Assembly: GCF_000012965.1 (NCBI RefSeq)
Contig: NC_007575.1
Location: forward strand, 1,240,001-1,304,000
Source: Sulfurimonas denitrificans DSM 1251
Lineage (GTDB): Bacteria > Campylobacterota > Campylobacteria > Campylobacterales > Sulfurimonadaceae
Direction: 5' to 3'
DNA length: 64,000 nt
Part shown: positions 49,588-58,640 of the stretch, piece by piece
Layout of the letters: the number at the start of each line of letters is the position of its first letter
Position numbering within the stretch: the first letter of the stretch is position 1
Translations under genes and position numbers: made by a program
The notes under the pieces: model-generated
What the model saw: the letters and a program-made list of their open reading frames with translations, nothing else
Database searches by the model: none
What the model was told of the DNA's origin: nothing

Positions 49588-51753
49588 ATGAATATGAATC
49601 AAAATCAAATTTGTAAAGATAACAGTTGCAAAATAGAGTATAGTTCTTATACTTGCCCTATGCATCCTGAAATCATTAGAGATAGACCTGGGAGCTGCCC
49701 AAAATGTGGAATGGCATTAGAGAGAGTTATCGTCAAAGCGGATGAGGAGAATATTGAATTAAATTATATGCTAAAACGCTTTTGGATTAGTACTGCTCTT
49801 ACTCTGCCTCTTTTCATTGTTGCAATGATGAACGATTTGGCTCCCCAATACTTACCTAAAAATATAACAATGAAAGAGATTCAATGGTTTCTTTTTCTGT
49901 TTTCACTACCCGTAGTACTTTGGGCTGGATGGCCTTTTTTTGTAAGGGGATATAACTCGCTAAGGACATGGAATTTAAACATGTTTACTTTAATTGCTAT
50001 AGGTGTTTTGAGTGCGTGGATATACAGCATAACAGCACTTCTGTTTCCTGAGATTTTTCCAGCTCTTATGAGAACAAAAGAGGGATTGGTTCATGTATAT
50101 TTTGAGTCTGCAGCAGTTATTACAACCTTGGTACTCTTAGGGCAAGTGTTAGAGTTAAAAGCCCGCAGTAAAACAAACGATGCCATTAAAACTCTTCTAA
50201 ATCTTGCACCAAAAAGTGCCCATTTTATAGAAAAAAACGGGAATGAAAAAGAGATAAACCTTGAAGATATTCAAGTAGGAGATAAACTTAGAGTAAAACC
50301 TGGTGAGAAAATTCCAGTTGATGGGATAGTTATAGAGGGCAATAGCAATATTGACGAATCTATGATTACTGGAGAACCTATAGCTGTTCAAAAGTCGCTT
50401 AATGACAAACTTATCGGTGCAACCATAAATCAAAACGGTACTTTAGTAATGCAGGCTCAACGTGTAGGAAGTGACACAATGCTATCTCAAATAGTGCAGA
50501 TGGTATCTTCAGCACAGCGCTCACGTGCTCCTATTCAGCAACTAGCAGACACGATATCTGGCTACTTTGTACCAGCTGTAATCCTTTGTGCAATTTTTGC
50601 TTTTTTAGGCTGGTGGGTTTTAGGACCTGAACCTCATCTGGCGTATGCTATCGTTGCAGCTGTATCAGTTTTGATTATTGCATGTCCTTGTGCTTTGGGT
50701 CTGGCTACTCCAATCTCTATTATGGTTGGAACAGGTCGTGCAGCACTTTTTGGCATCTTGATAAAAGATGCTCAAACGCTAGAGACAATGGAGAAAGTTA
50801 CCACATTGGTAGTTGACAAAACAGGAACGCTCACACAAGGAAAACCTAAAGTAACAAAACTGATAATAGCTAAGAGTTTTGATGAAAATAAAGTTTTACA
50901 ATATGGTGCGAGTTTAGAAAAAGCAAGTGAGCATCCCCTTGCAGAAGCAGTGCTTGAGTATGCAAAAGATAAAGGAATCTCTCTCTTAAGAGTTGATAAC
51001 TTTAACTCCATAACAGGCAAAGGGATCGAAGGTGAGGTAGAAAATAAAAAGGTTGTACTTGGAAGCGATAAGTATCTCAATAGTTTAAATATATCAACAG
51101 AGGAGTTTATATCTCAAGCTGATGAACTGCGCACGGATGCAAAAACTGTAATTTTCATGGCGATAGACTCTAAGTTAAGTTCTATTTTCTGCATTGAAGA
51201 CCCAATTAAAGAGACATCACTAGAAGCTATTAAACAACTTAAAAGAGACGGTATTGACATAGTGATGTTAAGTGGTGACAATGAAAAAACAGCCAATGCA
51301 GTGGCAAAAAAACTTGGTATTAGTAAAGTACATGCCAATGTTATGCCTGAAGATAAAGGAGATATAGTTAAACAACTTCAAAATGATGCTCAAATCGTAG
51401 CGATGGCAGGTGATGGGATTAACGATGCACCAGCTCTAGCCCTCGCTGATGTTGGAATAGCAATGGGCACTGGAACTGATGTAGCAATACAGAGTGCTGG
51501 TATAACACTTATAAAAGGTGATTTGCTTGGCATTGTAAAGGTTAGAAAACTGAGTCATGCCACCATGAACAATATCAGACAAAATCTATTTTTTGCATTT
51601 ATATATAATACCCTAGGAGTACCAGTAGCAGCTGGAATTCTCTACCCATTTTTTGGAATATTACTCTCACCAGTTATTGCAGCTACTGCTATGAGTTTTA
51701 GTTCTGTATCTGTTATACTCAATGCTTTACGTTTAAAAAATATAAAGATTTAA
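49588..51753 (+). CDS. copA: Copper-transporting P1B-type ATPase with N-terminal metal-binding domain
   Basis: A 721-residue ATPase. The N-terminus has the short heavy-metal-binding domain YTCPMHPEIIRDRPGSCPKC rather than ferredoxin-like CxxC domains. The actuator motif TGEP, the membrane metal site CPC (IACPCALGLATP), the phosphorylation site DKTGTLTQG, the SEHPLA motif and GDGINDAPAL are all present. The CPC type exports Cu(I), and some members handle silver. A good ribosome site (GGAGG) precedes the ATG. Confidence 0.9.
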   Translation: MNMNQNQICKDNSCKIEYSSYTCPMHPEIIRDRPGSCPKCGMALERVIVKADEENIELNYMLKRFWISTALTLPLFIVAMMNDLAPQYLPKNITMKEIQWFLFLFSLPVVLWAGWPFFVRGYNSLRTWNLNMFTLIAIGVLSAWIYSITALLFPEIFPALMRTKEGLVHVYFESAAVITTLVLLGQVLELKARSKTNDAIKTLLNLAPKSAHFIEKNGNEKEINLEDIQVGDKLRVKPGEKIPVDGIVIEGNSNIDESMITGEPIAVQKSLNDKLIGATINQNGTLVMQAQRVGSDTMLSQIVQMVSSAQRSRAPIQQLADTISGYFVPAVILCAIFAFLGWWVLGPEPHLAYAIVAAVSVLIIACPCALGLATPISIMVGTGRAALFGILIKDAQTLETMEKVTTLVVDKTGTLTQGKPKVTKLIIAKSFDENKVLQYGASLEKASEHPLAEAVLEYAKDKGISLLRVDNFNSITGKGIEGEVENKKVVLGSDKYLNSLNISTEEFISQADELRTDAKTVIFMAIDSKLSSIFCIEDPIKETSLEAIKQLKRDGIDIVMLSGDNEKTANAVAKKLGISKVHANVMPEDKGDIVKQLQNDAQIVAMAGDGINDAPALALADVGIAMGTGTDVAIQSAGITLIKGDLLGIVKVRKLSHATMNNIRQNLFFAFIYNTLGVPVAAGILYPFFGILLSPVIAATAMSFSSVSVILNALRLKNIKI

Positions 51754-52005
51754 TAAAAAACTGGGAGCTTATTAAATTTTATATTATGACTCTCATAAAA
51801 GTAGATAAAACAGATAAAGAGAATATTAAGTTTATACAACTCACTAAGATACATGTTAAGGCTAATATGCTTTTTCAGTGAGATTGTGCAAAAATAAACA
51901 GAGTGATATGGCCTCTAAAAAGCACAAAACATAGTAGCTAATCAAACTCTTTACATTTTTTTTGTATAATCACTAAATTTTTATAAAAGGTAAAGAGGCA
52001 CAAAA
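51754..52005. other. 252-bp intergenic region between copA and pyrD
   Basis: I find no gene with support here. The stretch is AT-rich, with scattered stops in all frames and no clear hairpin terminator. The only recognisable signal is the promoter-like TATAAT near its right end. Confidence 0.5.
51965..51970 (+). promoter_or_regulatory. -10 box upstream of pyrD
   Basis: TATAAT is preceded by a run of eight T and a G, the AT-rich pattern seen in Campylobacterota promoters that lack a -35 box. It lies 36 bp before the pyrD ATG and could drive pyrD, the M16 gene, dapA and the reductase. Confidence 0.5.
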
Positions 52006-53064
52006 ATGATAAATTATCAAAGCATAAAACCTTGGCTGTTTAAGCTAGAGCCTGAAGATGCACACATGCTTGCAGAGGCAGCACTTAGAATACCAAATGT
52101 TTGTCAAGTAGCCTTTAATCCATTTTTAGAGTCTCACTTCATAACAAACTCTATCTTAAAGCAAGAGCTTTTTGGTCGTACATTTTTCAATCCAATCGGG
52201 CTTGGCGCTGGTTTTGATAAAAATGCAACTATGATTCGTGCTATGCAAATTTTGGGTTTTGGTTTTACTGAGATTGGAACTATAACGCCAAAAGCTCAAG
52301 CTGGAAACCCAAAACCTAGAATGTTCCGTCATATTGAAGAGCAGAGTATTCAAAATGCGATGGGCTTTAATAACGAGGGGCTTTTAAGCGCACAAAAGAG
52401 ATTAAAAAAAAGATTTCCATTTACTACTCCAATTGGTATAAACATCGGAAAAAATAAACTTACCCCAGATACGCAAGCTATAAATGACTACACAACTCTT
52501 ATAAAAGCACTGCATGAGTTAGGGGATTATCTAGTAATCAACATCTCTTCTCCAAACACTCCAGGACTTCGTGATTTGCAAAACGAGGAGTTTATCACAA
52601 AGCTTTTTGAGGAATCAAAAGCAATAACTTCAAAGCCTATTTTGTTAAAAATAGCACCCGATATGAGTAAAGAAGATGCTGTTGCTCTTACAAAACTTGC
52701 AGTTCTTAAAGGTGCTGATGGTATTATTGCGACAAATACTACAGTTGATTATTCACTTGTAAAAGAGCCAAAAAGTATTGGCGGACTAAGTGGAGCAGTT
52801 CTTAAAGAGAAGAGTTTTGAGATATTTGAAGCAGTTGCAAAAGAGCTTTATGGCAAAACAACTCTTATATCTGTTGGTGGAATATCATCCGCAAAAGAGG
52901 TGTACAGACGTATTAAAGCTGGAGCTTCTCTTGTTCAGATATACAGTGGACTTATTTACGAGGGTCCAGATTTGATAAAAAATATAAACAACGAACTCAC
53001 AGAGCTTATAAAAGCTGATGGATATACAAATATTACACAAGCAATAGGTGCGGATAGAAAATAA
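52006..53064 (+). CDS. pyrD: Dihydroorotate dehydrogenase (quinone), class 2
   Basis: A 352-residue flavoprotein. It has the class 2 N-terminal helical extension that binds the membrane and quinone, then NPIGLGAGFDKNATMI, GTITPKAQAGNPKPRMF, NISSPNTPGLRDLQ with the catalytic serine, and the FMN-phosphate site SVGGISSAKEVYRRI. It oxidises dihydroorotate to orotate in pyrimidine synthesis, feeding electrons to quinone. The next gene begins immediately after the stop. Confidence 0.95.
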   Translation: MINYQSIKPWLFKLEPEDAHMLAEAALRIPNVCQVAFNPFLESHFITNSILKQELFGRTFFNPIGLGAGFDKNATMIRAMQILGFGFTEIGTITPKAQAGNPKPRMFRHIEEQSIQNAMGFNNEGLLSAQKRLKKRFPFTTPIGINIGKNKLTPDTQAINDYTTLIKALHELGDYLVINISSPNTPGLRDLQNEEFITKLFEESKAITSKPILLKIAPDMSKEDAVALTKLAVLKGADGIIATNTTVDYSLVKEPKSIGGLSGAVLKEKSFEIFEAVAKELYGKTTLISVGGISSAKEVYRRIKAGASLVQIYSGLIYEGPDLIKNINNELTELIKADGYTNITQAIGADRK

Positions 53065-53065
53065 T

Positions 53066-54361
53066 ATGAAAATCTTTTTGGCACTTACACTTATTTTAGG
53101 AACTTTAATGGCATCATCACTACCAAAATATGAGACAAAAACTCTAAAAAATGGACTTCAAATTGTGGTTATTCCACTTAAAAACTCTACTAACGTCATT
53201 AGTACTGACATCTTTTACAAAGTTGGAAGTAGAAATGAAGTTATGGGTAAAACAGGCATTGCACATATGCTCGAACACATGAACTTCAAATCTACAAAAA
53301 ACCTACCAGCTGGAGAATTTGATAAAGAAGTAAAGAGCATAGGAGGCGTAAATAACGCATCTACAAGCTTTGACTATACTCACTACTACATAAAATCAAG
53401 CACACAAAATTTAGGTAAATCTATTGAACTTTATGCGGAACTTATGCAAAATCTTCTTCTAAAAGATAAAGAGTTTCAGCCAGAGCGTGATGTTGTTGCT
53501 GAAGAGAGACGCTGGAGAACTGAAAACTCACCTTTGGGTTACTTGTACTTTGCTCTTTTTAACAATGCTTACGTTTACCACCCTTACCACTGGACTCCAA
53601 TTGGATTTATGAATGACATCCAAACTTGGAGCATTGATGATATAAAAGATTTTCACAAAACTTACTATCAGCCAAGCAATGCTATTTTGATGATTACAGG
53701 TGATGTTGAGCCTAAAGATGTATTTAAAGCTGCAAAGAAAAAATTTGAGCATATTCTAAACAAGGCAAAAATACCAGAGTTAAAATTTGTAGAGCCTGAA
53801 CAAAATGGCGCAAAAAGGGTAATAATTCACAAAGAGAGTGAAGTTGAGATGTTAGCTCTTACCTTTCATATACCAAACTTCAAACATGAAGATCAGATAG
53901 TTCTAAGTATGATTTCAGAGATACTCTACTCTGGCAAAAGCTCAAGACTTTATAAAAATCTTATAGAGGAAAAACAGCTTGTAAACAGCGTATATGCTTA
54001 CAATATGGAAAACATAGATCCAGGTCTTTTTATCTTTATGGCTACATGTAATCCAGATGTTAAAGCTGAGGATGTAGAAAAAGAGCTACTTACGCAGATA
54101 GAGCTTATCAAAAATGAAAAAGTTGATAAAAAAGAGATCGAGAAAGTAAAGATAAATACAAAAGCTGATTTTATCTACTCACTTGAGAGTTCAACTTCTG
54201 TTGCAAATCTATTTGGAAGTTATCTTGTAAGAGGCGATTTGACACCACTTTTAACATATGAAGAGAATATTGAGAAAATTACTCAAGAGAGAATTCAAGA
54301 GGTTGCAAAAAAATACTTCAACTTTGACAAATCAACAACACTTATTTTAAAAAAAAGGTAA
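53066..54361 (+). CDS. M16-family zinc peptidase, secreted
   Basis: A 431-residue protein. ATG at 53066 is chosen because it directly begins a signal peptide (MKIFLALTLILGTLMASSLP) and falls 1 bp after the pyrD stop. A GTG six codons earlier would overlap pyrD. The inverted zinc motif HMLEH with downstream glutamate (VVAEERRWRTE) shows an active M16 catalytic half, followed by an inactive second half. Likely a periplasmic peptidase. I recall the same gene order, pyrD then M16 then dapA, from Campylobacter. Confidence 0.87.
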   Translation: MKIFLALTLILGTLMASSLPKYETKTLKNGLQIVVIPLKNSTNVISTDIFYKVGSRNEVMGKTGIAHMLEHMNFKSTKNLPAGEFDKEVKSIGGVNNASTSFDYTHYYIKSSTQNLGKSIELYAELMQNLLLKDKEFQPERDVVAEERRWRTENSPLGYLYFALFNNAYVYHPYHWTPIGFMNDIQTWSIDDIKDFHKTYYQPSNAILMITGDVEPKDVFKAAKKKFEHILNKAKIPELKFVEPEQNGAKRVIIHKESEVEMLALTFHIPNFKHEDQIVLSMISEILYSGKSSRLYKNLIEEKQLVNSVYAYNMENIDPGLFIFMATCNPDVKAEDVEKELLTQIELIKNEKVDKKEIEKVKINTKADFIYSLESSTSVANLFGSYLVRGDLTPLLTYEENIEKITQERIQEVAKKYFNFDKSTTLILKKR

Positions 54362-54365
54362 CTAA

Positions 54366-55259
54366 ATGGATATTGTAACTGGTTCGACTACTGCGCTAAT
54401 TACCCCCTTTAAAAATGGAAAACTAGATGAGAGTGCATACGCAAATCTCATCAAAAGACAGATAAACAATGGCATAAATGCCGTTTGCCCAGTTGGAACA
54501 ACTGGAGAGAGTGCTACACTTAGTTATGCTGAAGATAAGAGATGTATAGAGATAGCTGTTGAAATCTGCCGTGGCACTGCAACTAAAGTTTTAGCAGGGG
54601 CTGGTAGCAACTCAACTTCTGAAGCGATAGAAGCAGCCATCACCGCTCAAAAATGCGGAGTTGATGCAATTTTTTCAGTAGCGCCTTATTATGTAAAACC
54701 ATCTCAAGAGGGACTTTATCAGCACTACAAAGCAATTGCAGAGTCTGTAAGTGATATGCCATTTATGCTCTATAATGTTCCAGGAAGAACTGTTGTAGAT
54801 ATTAGTGCAGATACTGTTATAAGACTATTTGATGATGTTAAAAATATCTATGGCATAAAAGAGGCAACTGGAAGCCTTGAGCGTACAGTAGAACTTCTCT
54901 CTCGCAGACCTGAACTTAAAGTATTTAGTGGTGATGATGCGATTGACTATCCTATCCTTGCAAATGGAGGAGCGGGGATTACCTCTGTTACTTCAAACCT
55001 TCTTCCTGATTTAAAAAGTGAGTTGGTAAAAAAAGCACTTAACGGTGATTTTACGGGCTCAAAAGCTATAAATGATATGCTTTTTCCTATAAACAAAGCT
55101 CTATTTATAGAATCAAATCCTATTATGATAAAAGCAGCCATGTATATTGCTGGACTTATAGATACGCTTGAATATAGACTTCCTCTAGTCGCTCCAAGTG
55201 TTGAGAATATGAAAAAGATTGAGAGTGTTATGAAAAATTATGAAATTAAGGGTCTTTAA
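54366..55259 (+). CDS. dapA: 4-hydroxy-tetrahydrodipicolinate synthase
   Basis: A 297-residue TIM-barrel enzyme with TALITPFKNGKLDE, the GTTGESATL loop, PYYVKPSQEGLYQHYKAIAE, YNVPGRTVVD with the catalytic tyrosine, and IYGIKEATG with the Schiff-base lysine. It condenses pyruvate with aspartate semialdehyde in lysine and diaminopimelate synthesis. It is 4 bp after the M16 gene, and the reductase gene starts right after its stop. Confidence 0.96.
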   Translation: MDIVTGSTTALITPFKNGKLDESAYANLIKRQINNGINAVCPVGTTGESATLSYAEDKRCIEIAVEICRGTATKVLAGAGSNSTSEAIEAAITAQKCGVDAIFSVAPYYVKPSQEGLYQHYKAIAESVSDMPFMLYNVPGRTVVDISADTVIRLFDDVKNIYGIKEATGSLERTVELLSRRPELKVFSGDDAIDYPILANGGAGITSVTSNLLPDLKSELVKKALNGDFTGSKAINDMLFPINKALFIESNPIMIKAAMYIAGLIDTLEYRLPLVAPSVENMKKIESVMKNYEIKGL

Positions 55260-55260
55260 A

Positions 55261-56043
55261 ATGGTAGAAAAAATCATGCAAGGCAAAACTCTCTTTGTTA
55301 GTGGCGGAACTCGTGGAATCGGAAAAGCAATTGTATATGCGTTTGCTCAAAGAGGGTGTGATGTAGCTTTTACTTATGCAACAAAAGCTGAAACTGCAGA
55401 TGAGATTATTGCTGATGTTGAGTCAAAATATGGCATAAAAGCAAGAGCTTATAAACTTGACATTTTAGAGCCTGAGACATATAAAGATGTTTACGTTGAA
55501 TTTGATAAAGATTTTAATAGATTAGATTTCTTTATCTCAAACGCTATCATCTCTGGGCGCGCTGTTGTTGGCGGATTTGGTCCATTTATGAGATTAAAGC
55601 CAAAAGGGTTAAATAATATATATACAGCAACTGTTGATGCCTTTGTTGTGGGCGCTCAAGAGGCGGCGAAGAGAATGGAATTAACTGGTGGCGGAAGTAT
55701 TATAAGTATGAGTTCTACTGGTAACCTTGTATATACCCCAAACTATGCAGGTCATGGAACAAACAAAGCAGCAGTTGAGGCAATGGTACGTTATGCAGCT
55801 GCTGAGCTTGGAGAGAAAAAAATTAGAGTAAATGCTGTGAGTGGTGGACCAATTGACACTGACGCACTCAGAGCATTTCCTAACTATGAAGAGGTAAAGA
55901 GCGAGGTAATAAAGCGCTCTCCACTCTCTCGTATGGGAGAAGCTGAAGATTTGACAGGCGCATGCCTTTTTCTCTGTTCAGAGGCATCTTCATGGCTTAC
56001 TGGGCAAACTATTGTTATTGATGGCGGAACAACTTTTCAATAA
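55261..56043 (+). CDS. Enoyl-ACP reductase-like SDR (FabL/FabI type)
   Basis: A 260-residue SDR. ATG at 55261 is preferred because it follows the dapA stop by 1 bp with AAGGG upstream. An in-frame ATG seven codons earlier lies inside dapA. Cofactor motif is SGGTRGIGKAI. The catalytic pair is spaced Y-x6-K (NYAGHGTNKAAVEAM), the enoyl-ACP reductase arrangement rather than the YxxxK of ordinary SDRs. NAVSGGPIDTDALR and TGQTIVIDGG complete the fold. It probably reduces the enoyl-ACP in fatty-acid elongation. Helicobacter has a FabL homologue of this kind. Confidence 0.8.
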   Translation: MVEKIMQGKTLFVSGGTRGIGKAIVYAFAQRGCDVAFTYATKAETADEIIADVESKYGIKARAYKLDILEPETYKDVYVEFDKDFNRLDFFISNAIISGRAVVGGFGPFMRLKPKGLNNIYTATVDAFVVGAQEAAKRMELTGGGSIISMSSTGNLVYTPNYAGHGTNKAAVEAMVRYAAAELGEKKIRVNAVSGGPIDTDALRAFPNYEEVKSEVIKRSPLSRMGEAEDLTGACLFLCSEASSWLTGQTIVIDGGTTFQ

Positions 56044-56086
56044 ATAAAAACTAAAATATTTACTAAAAAAATGGTACTATCCTCAT

Positions 56087-56995
56087 ATGAAAAAGATTGA
56101 AAAATTAATTGAGCACTTAAATCTTATATATTATGAGTATGATAGAGCTACCCACTCGTTTATACTTGATAGAAGCTACTCAAATGAGCATGTATTTGAG
56201 GAGCTTATTAAAATAACATATATTTTAAGCAAACATAATATAAATTTTTTTGTAGATGAAAATAAATCTTTAATTTTAAACAGCAAAAATAGTTTTTCTT
56301 TAAAAATAAAAAGAGTTATGAACTCTTTTATACAAAATTTAAAAAATAGATCTTTAAATATCTATGTTCTTAATGACAAAAAAGTAAAATGGGCTAAAAA
56401 CTTACCTGTCATAAAGATAGAGACGATAAATACAACTTTTAACATCTCATCTTATGATGCTTTGATTTTTACTTCAAAAAGCGCTGTATATACCTTAAAT
56501 TCATACAATACAGAGTGGAAGAGCAAACCTCTTTACGTAATAGCTCCTCAAACTGCAAAAGTAGCTAGCAATCTAGGTGGTAAGATAAAATTTGTAAGCA
56601 GAGAGAATCATGGAGATGAGTTTGCTGATGAATTAATTCCTCTTTTAAAAAACAAAAAAGTTCTATATGTACGAGGTTCTAAAGTTGTCTCAAATTTGGT
56701 AGAGAAGCTTAATGCAAATGATGTCATTTGTGATGAAGTTATAGTTTACCAAACTGTATGTTCAGAGTTAAAAAAGAAGATAAAACTTCCAAAAAACTCT
56801 GTAATTATCTTCTCCTCTCCATCTACGATAGAGTGTTTCTTAAAAAATGTCTCTTGGGATGAGAGTTATAAAGCTGTATCTATCGGTCATACTACTCAAA
56901 AATATTTTCCACCATACATAACTCCTGTCGTCGCTGATACACCTTCACTCGATTCATGCGTAAAAAAAGCCATAGAGTTGATATCCGAAAAGTAG
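56087..56995 (+). CDS. hemD: Uroporphyrinogen-III synthase with N-terminal extension
   Basis: A 302-residue protein. Residues about 90-300 match HemD: SYDALIFTSKSAVYTLNS, VIAPQTAKVASNLGG, LYVRGSKVVSNLVEKL, and IIFSSPSTIECFLKN. Sequence conservation in this family is low, but the pattern of strands and the serine/threonine turns fits. It closes hydroxymethylbilane to uroporphyrinogen III in haem synthesis. The first 85 residues are an extra Lys/Ile/Asn-rich region that is not part of the usual enzyme of about 215-250 residues. Confidence 0.72.
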   Translation: MKKIEKLIEHLNLIYYEYDRATHSFILDRSYSNEHVFEELIKITYILSKHNINFFVDENKSLILNSKNSFSLKIKRVMNSFIQNLKNRSLNIYVLNDKKVKWAKNLPVIKIETINTTFNISSYDALIFTSKSAVYTLNSYNTEWKSKPLYVIAPQTAKVASNLGGKIKFVSRENHGDEFADELIPLLKNKKVLYVRGSKVVSNLVEKLNANDVICDEVIVYQTVCSELKKKIKLPKNSVIIFSSPSTIECFLKNVSWDESYKAVSIGHTTQKYFPPYITPVVADTPSLDSCVKKAIELISEK

Positions 56996-57025
56996 AGCAT
57001 TAAGTGTTTATTTTATAAACCATTG

Positions 57026-57031
57026 TATAAT
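57026..57031 (+). promoter_or_regulatory. -10 box of the Spy/CpxP-like gene
   Basis: TATAAT in CATTGTATAATG lies 33 bp before the ATG at 57065, with AAGGGA just before the start codon. Confidence 0.5.
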
Positions 57032-57064
57032 GTTTGAATATACAAACAAAAAAAGGGAATTAAT

Positions 57065-57598
57065 ATGAAAAATATAAAAACAACACTGGCAATTTTATCT
57101 TGCTCTATTATGCTTAGTTCTAATATTTTAGCAGATGCAACGCTTCCACCACCGATACAAGATGTTGTAAAAATGGAGAAATTAGCAGGTCCAGCAGGTC
57201 CATTTACAACAAAAGAGAATTTTCCAAAAGATTACTTTTTAATGCCAAAAAATCTTCCATATTTAGTTGGCATGACACTATATGACAACTCAAGTGCAAA
57301 ACTAAATCTATCAAAAGAGCAGATTGAAGCTATTTTAAAAATCAAAGATGAGTTAATGGCAAAAGCTGCAAAAAAAGCACTCGTTATTAAAAACTTAGAA
57401 CTTGAGATGATGAAAGAGGTATCATTTAAGCTAAATTCTAAAAAAGCTACAGAACTTTATCCAGCTGTCGATGAGATAGCAAAACTAAGAGCTGAACTTA
57501 CAAAGATACATCTTGATTGTATAGAAAAAGTAAAGGCTGTTCTAACCCCTGAACAATTTGAAGAGATGCTTGATTATGGTGTTATAAATATGTTCTAA
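57065..57598 (+). CDS. Periplasmic Spy/CpxP-like protein
   Basis: A 177-residue protein with a signal peptide (MLSSNILADA). Its helical mature part carries the Spy/CpxP pattern twice: LNLSKEQIEAILKIKDEL and CIEKVKAVLTPEQFEEMLDY (LTxxQ-like). CpxP, Spy and the metal-resistance homologues CnrX/ZraP are periplasmic chaperones or metal sensors. No histidine-rich metal tail is present. It is monocistronic, with its own promoter-like sequence, and converges on the J-domain gene. Confidence 0.65.
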   Translation: MKNIKTTLAILSCSIMLSSNILADATLPPPIQDVVKMEKLAGPAGPFTTKENFPKDYFLMPKNLPYLVGMTLYDNSSAKLNLSKEQIEAILKIKDELMAKAAKKALVIKNLELEMMKEVSFKLNSKKATELYPAVDEIAKLRAELTKIHLDCIEKVKAVLTPEQFEEMLDYGVINMF

Positions 57599-57867
57599 AA
57601 ACTGTAAAACCAATCTTTTGATTTTCTTGAGAGGGGATTTTGTTCATAAAATTCCTCTTCATCAAGTTTAAATCTAAAATTTTGGATGTATATACTTACC
57701 AACTTATAAGCCTCATTTATCTCTTTAAACTTCACAGCGTCTCCATCTGGCATATCTGGATGATATATCTTTGATAACTTTTGATACTTTTTTTTAAGCT
57801 CACTCTGTGTTATTTTTGACGCTATCTCTAATATATCAACTGCTTCTTGAAACTTTTCAAAATTCAT
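57595..57867 (-). CDS. Small J-domain protein
   Basis: A 90-residue protein that is essentially a J-domain: ITQSELKKKYQKLSKIYHPD with the HPD tripeptide near residue 37, then FKEINEAYKLV. The C-terminus has no zinc-finger or substrate domain, so it is a type III co-chaperone that stimulates a DnaK/Hsc partner. It overlaps the GDPD gene by 4 bp. Confidence 0.85.
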   Translation of the reverse strand: MNFEKFQEAVDILEIASKITQSELKKKYQKLSKIYHPDMPDGDAVKFKEINEAYKLVSIYIQNFRFKLDEEEFYEQNPLSRKSKDWFYSF

Positions 57868-58637
57868 TGCTTATCCTTATATAAGGAGTCACTAAATATA
57901 AAATTTACACCCATTTCAAAAAGTACATGTGAGCGCAAAGTACTATTTACTGTATAGACTCCTACAAAGAAACCTGCCTCTCTTAACATCTCGACACTCT
58001 TCTTATCAACTAATTCATCATTTAAGCAGTATCCATCAACTCCTAGCCCTCTTAAATAGGAGAGTAGCTCTTTTGGATGAGAATCTTCCGCCAAAGCTGC
58101 TGTTGGAATATGAAGCTTTGTTTTGATGATTTTTAAATACTCATGTCTGAATGAGGATACCAAAACCCTATCACTGCACTGAATATCATTTATCTCTTTT
58201 ACTATCTTCTCAACTACTTCATTATCACTAAAGGCGTAACTTATATCTTTAATCTCTAAATTTAAAAAAAGATTGTTCTCTTTTATAAATATAAGTGCAT
58301 CATGCAGTGTTAAAAGCGGCTCTGCTTTTGAATTATCTGTATAAAACCAACTCCCATAATCAAGTCTCTTTAACTCTTCAAATGTAAAATCGCAAACTCT
58401 ATATGGCTTTTTTGAATCAAATTCGGATAGTTGTGAGACGTTTGTAGTTCTAAGCAGCGTATCATCATGCATAATTATCGCAATACCGTCTTTGCTTAGC
58501 TGAGTATCTATCTCTATAAAATCAGCTCTGCCAATACTCTTTTTTAGTGCGTTAAGCGTGTTCTCTGGGGAGAGTGAATTTGCCCCTCTGTGAGCGACGA
58601 TAAGTTCTGGTTTATTTAATAGTTCTAAAAAATTCAT
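57864..58637 (-). CDS. Glycerophosphodiester phosphodiesterase, cytoplasmic
   Basis: A 257-residue TIM-barrel enzyme without a signal peptide. IVAHRGANSLSPENT contains the catalytic histidine, FIEIDTQLSKDGIAIIMHDD contains the metal-binding Glu/Asp and second histidine, and LNLEIK follows. It hydrolyses glycerophosphodiesters to glycerol 3-phosphate and an alcohol. It lies between the J-domain gene and the ACP-acyltransferase gene, so this run may handle phospholipid turnover. Confidence 0.88.
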   Translation of the reverse strand: MNFLELLNKPELIVAHRGANSLSPENTLNALKKSIGRADFIEIDTQLSKDGIAIIMHDDTLLRTTNVSQLSEFDSKKPYRVCDFTFEELKRLDYGSWFYTDNSKAEPLLTLHDALIFIKENNLFLNLEIKDISYAFSDNEVVEKIVKEINDIQCSDRVLVSSFRHEYLKIIKTKLHIPTAALAEDSHPKELLSYLRGLGVDGYCLNDELVDKKSVEMLREAGFFVGVYTVNSTLRSHVLFEMGVNFIFSDSLYKDKQ

Positions 58638-58640
58638 ATC

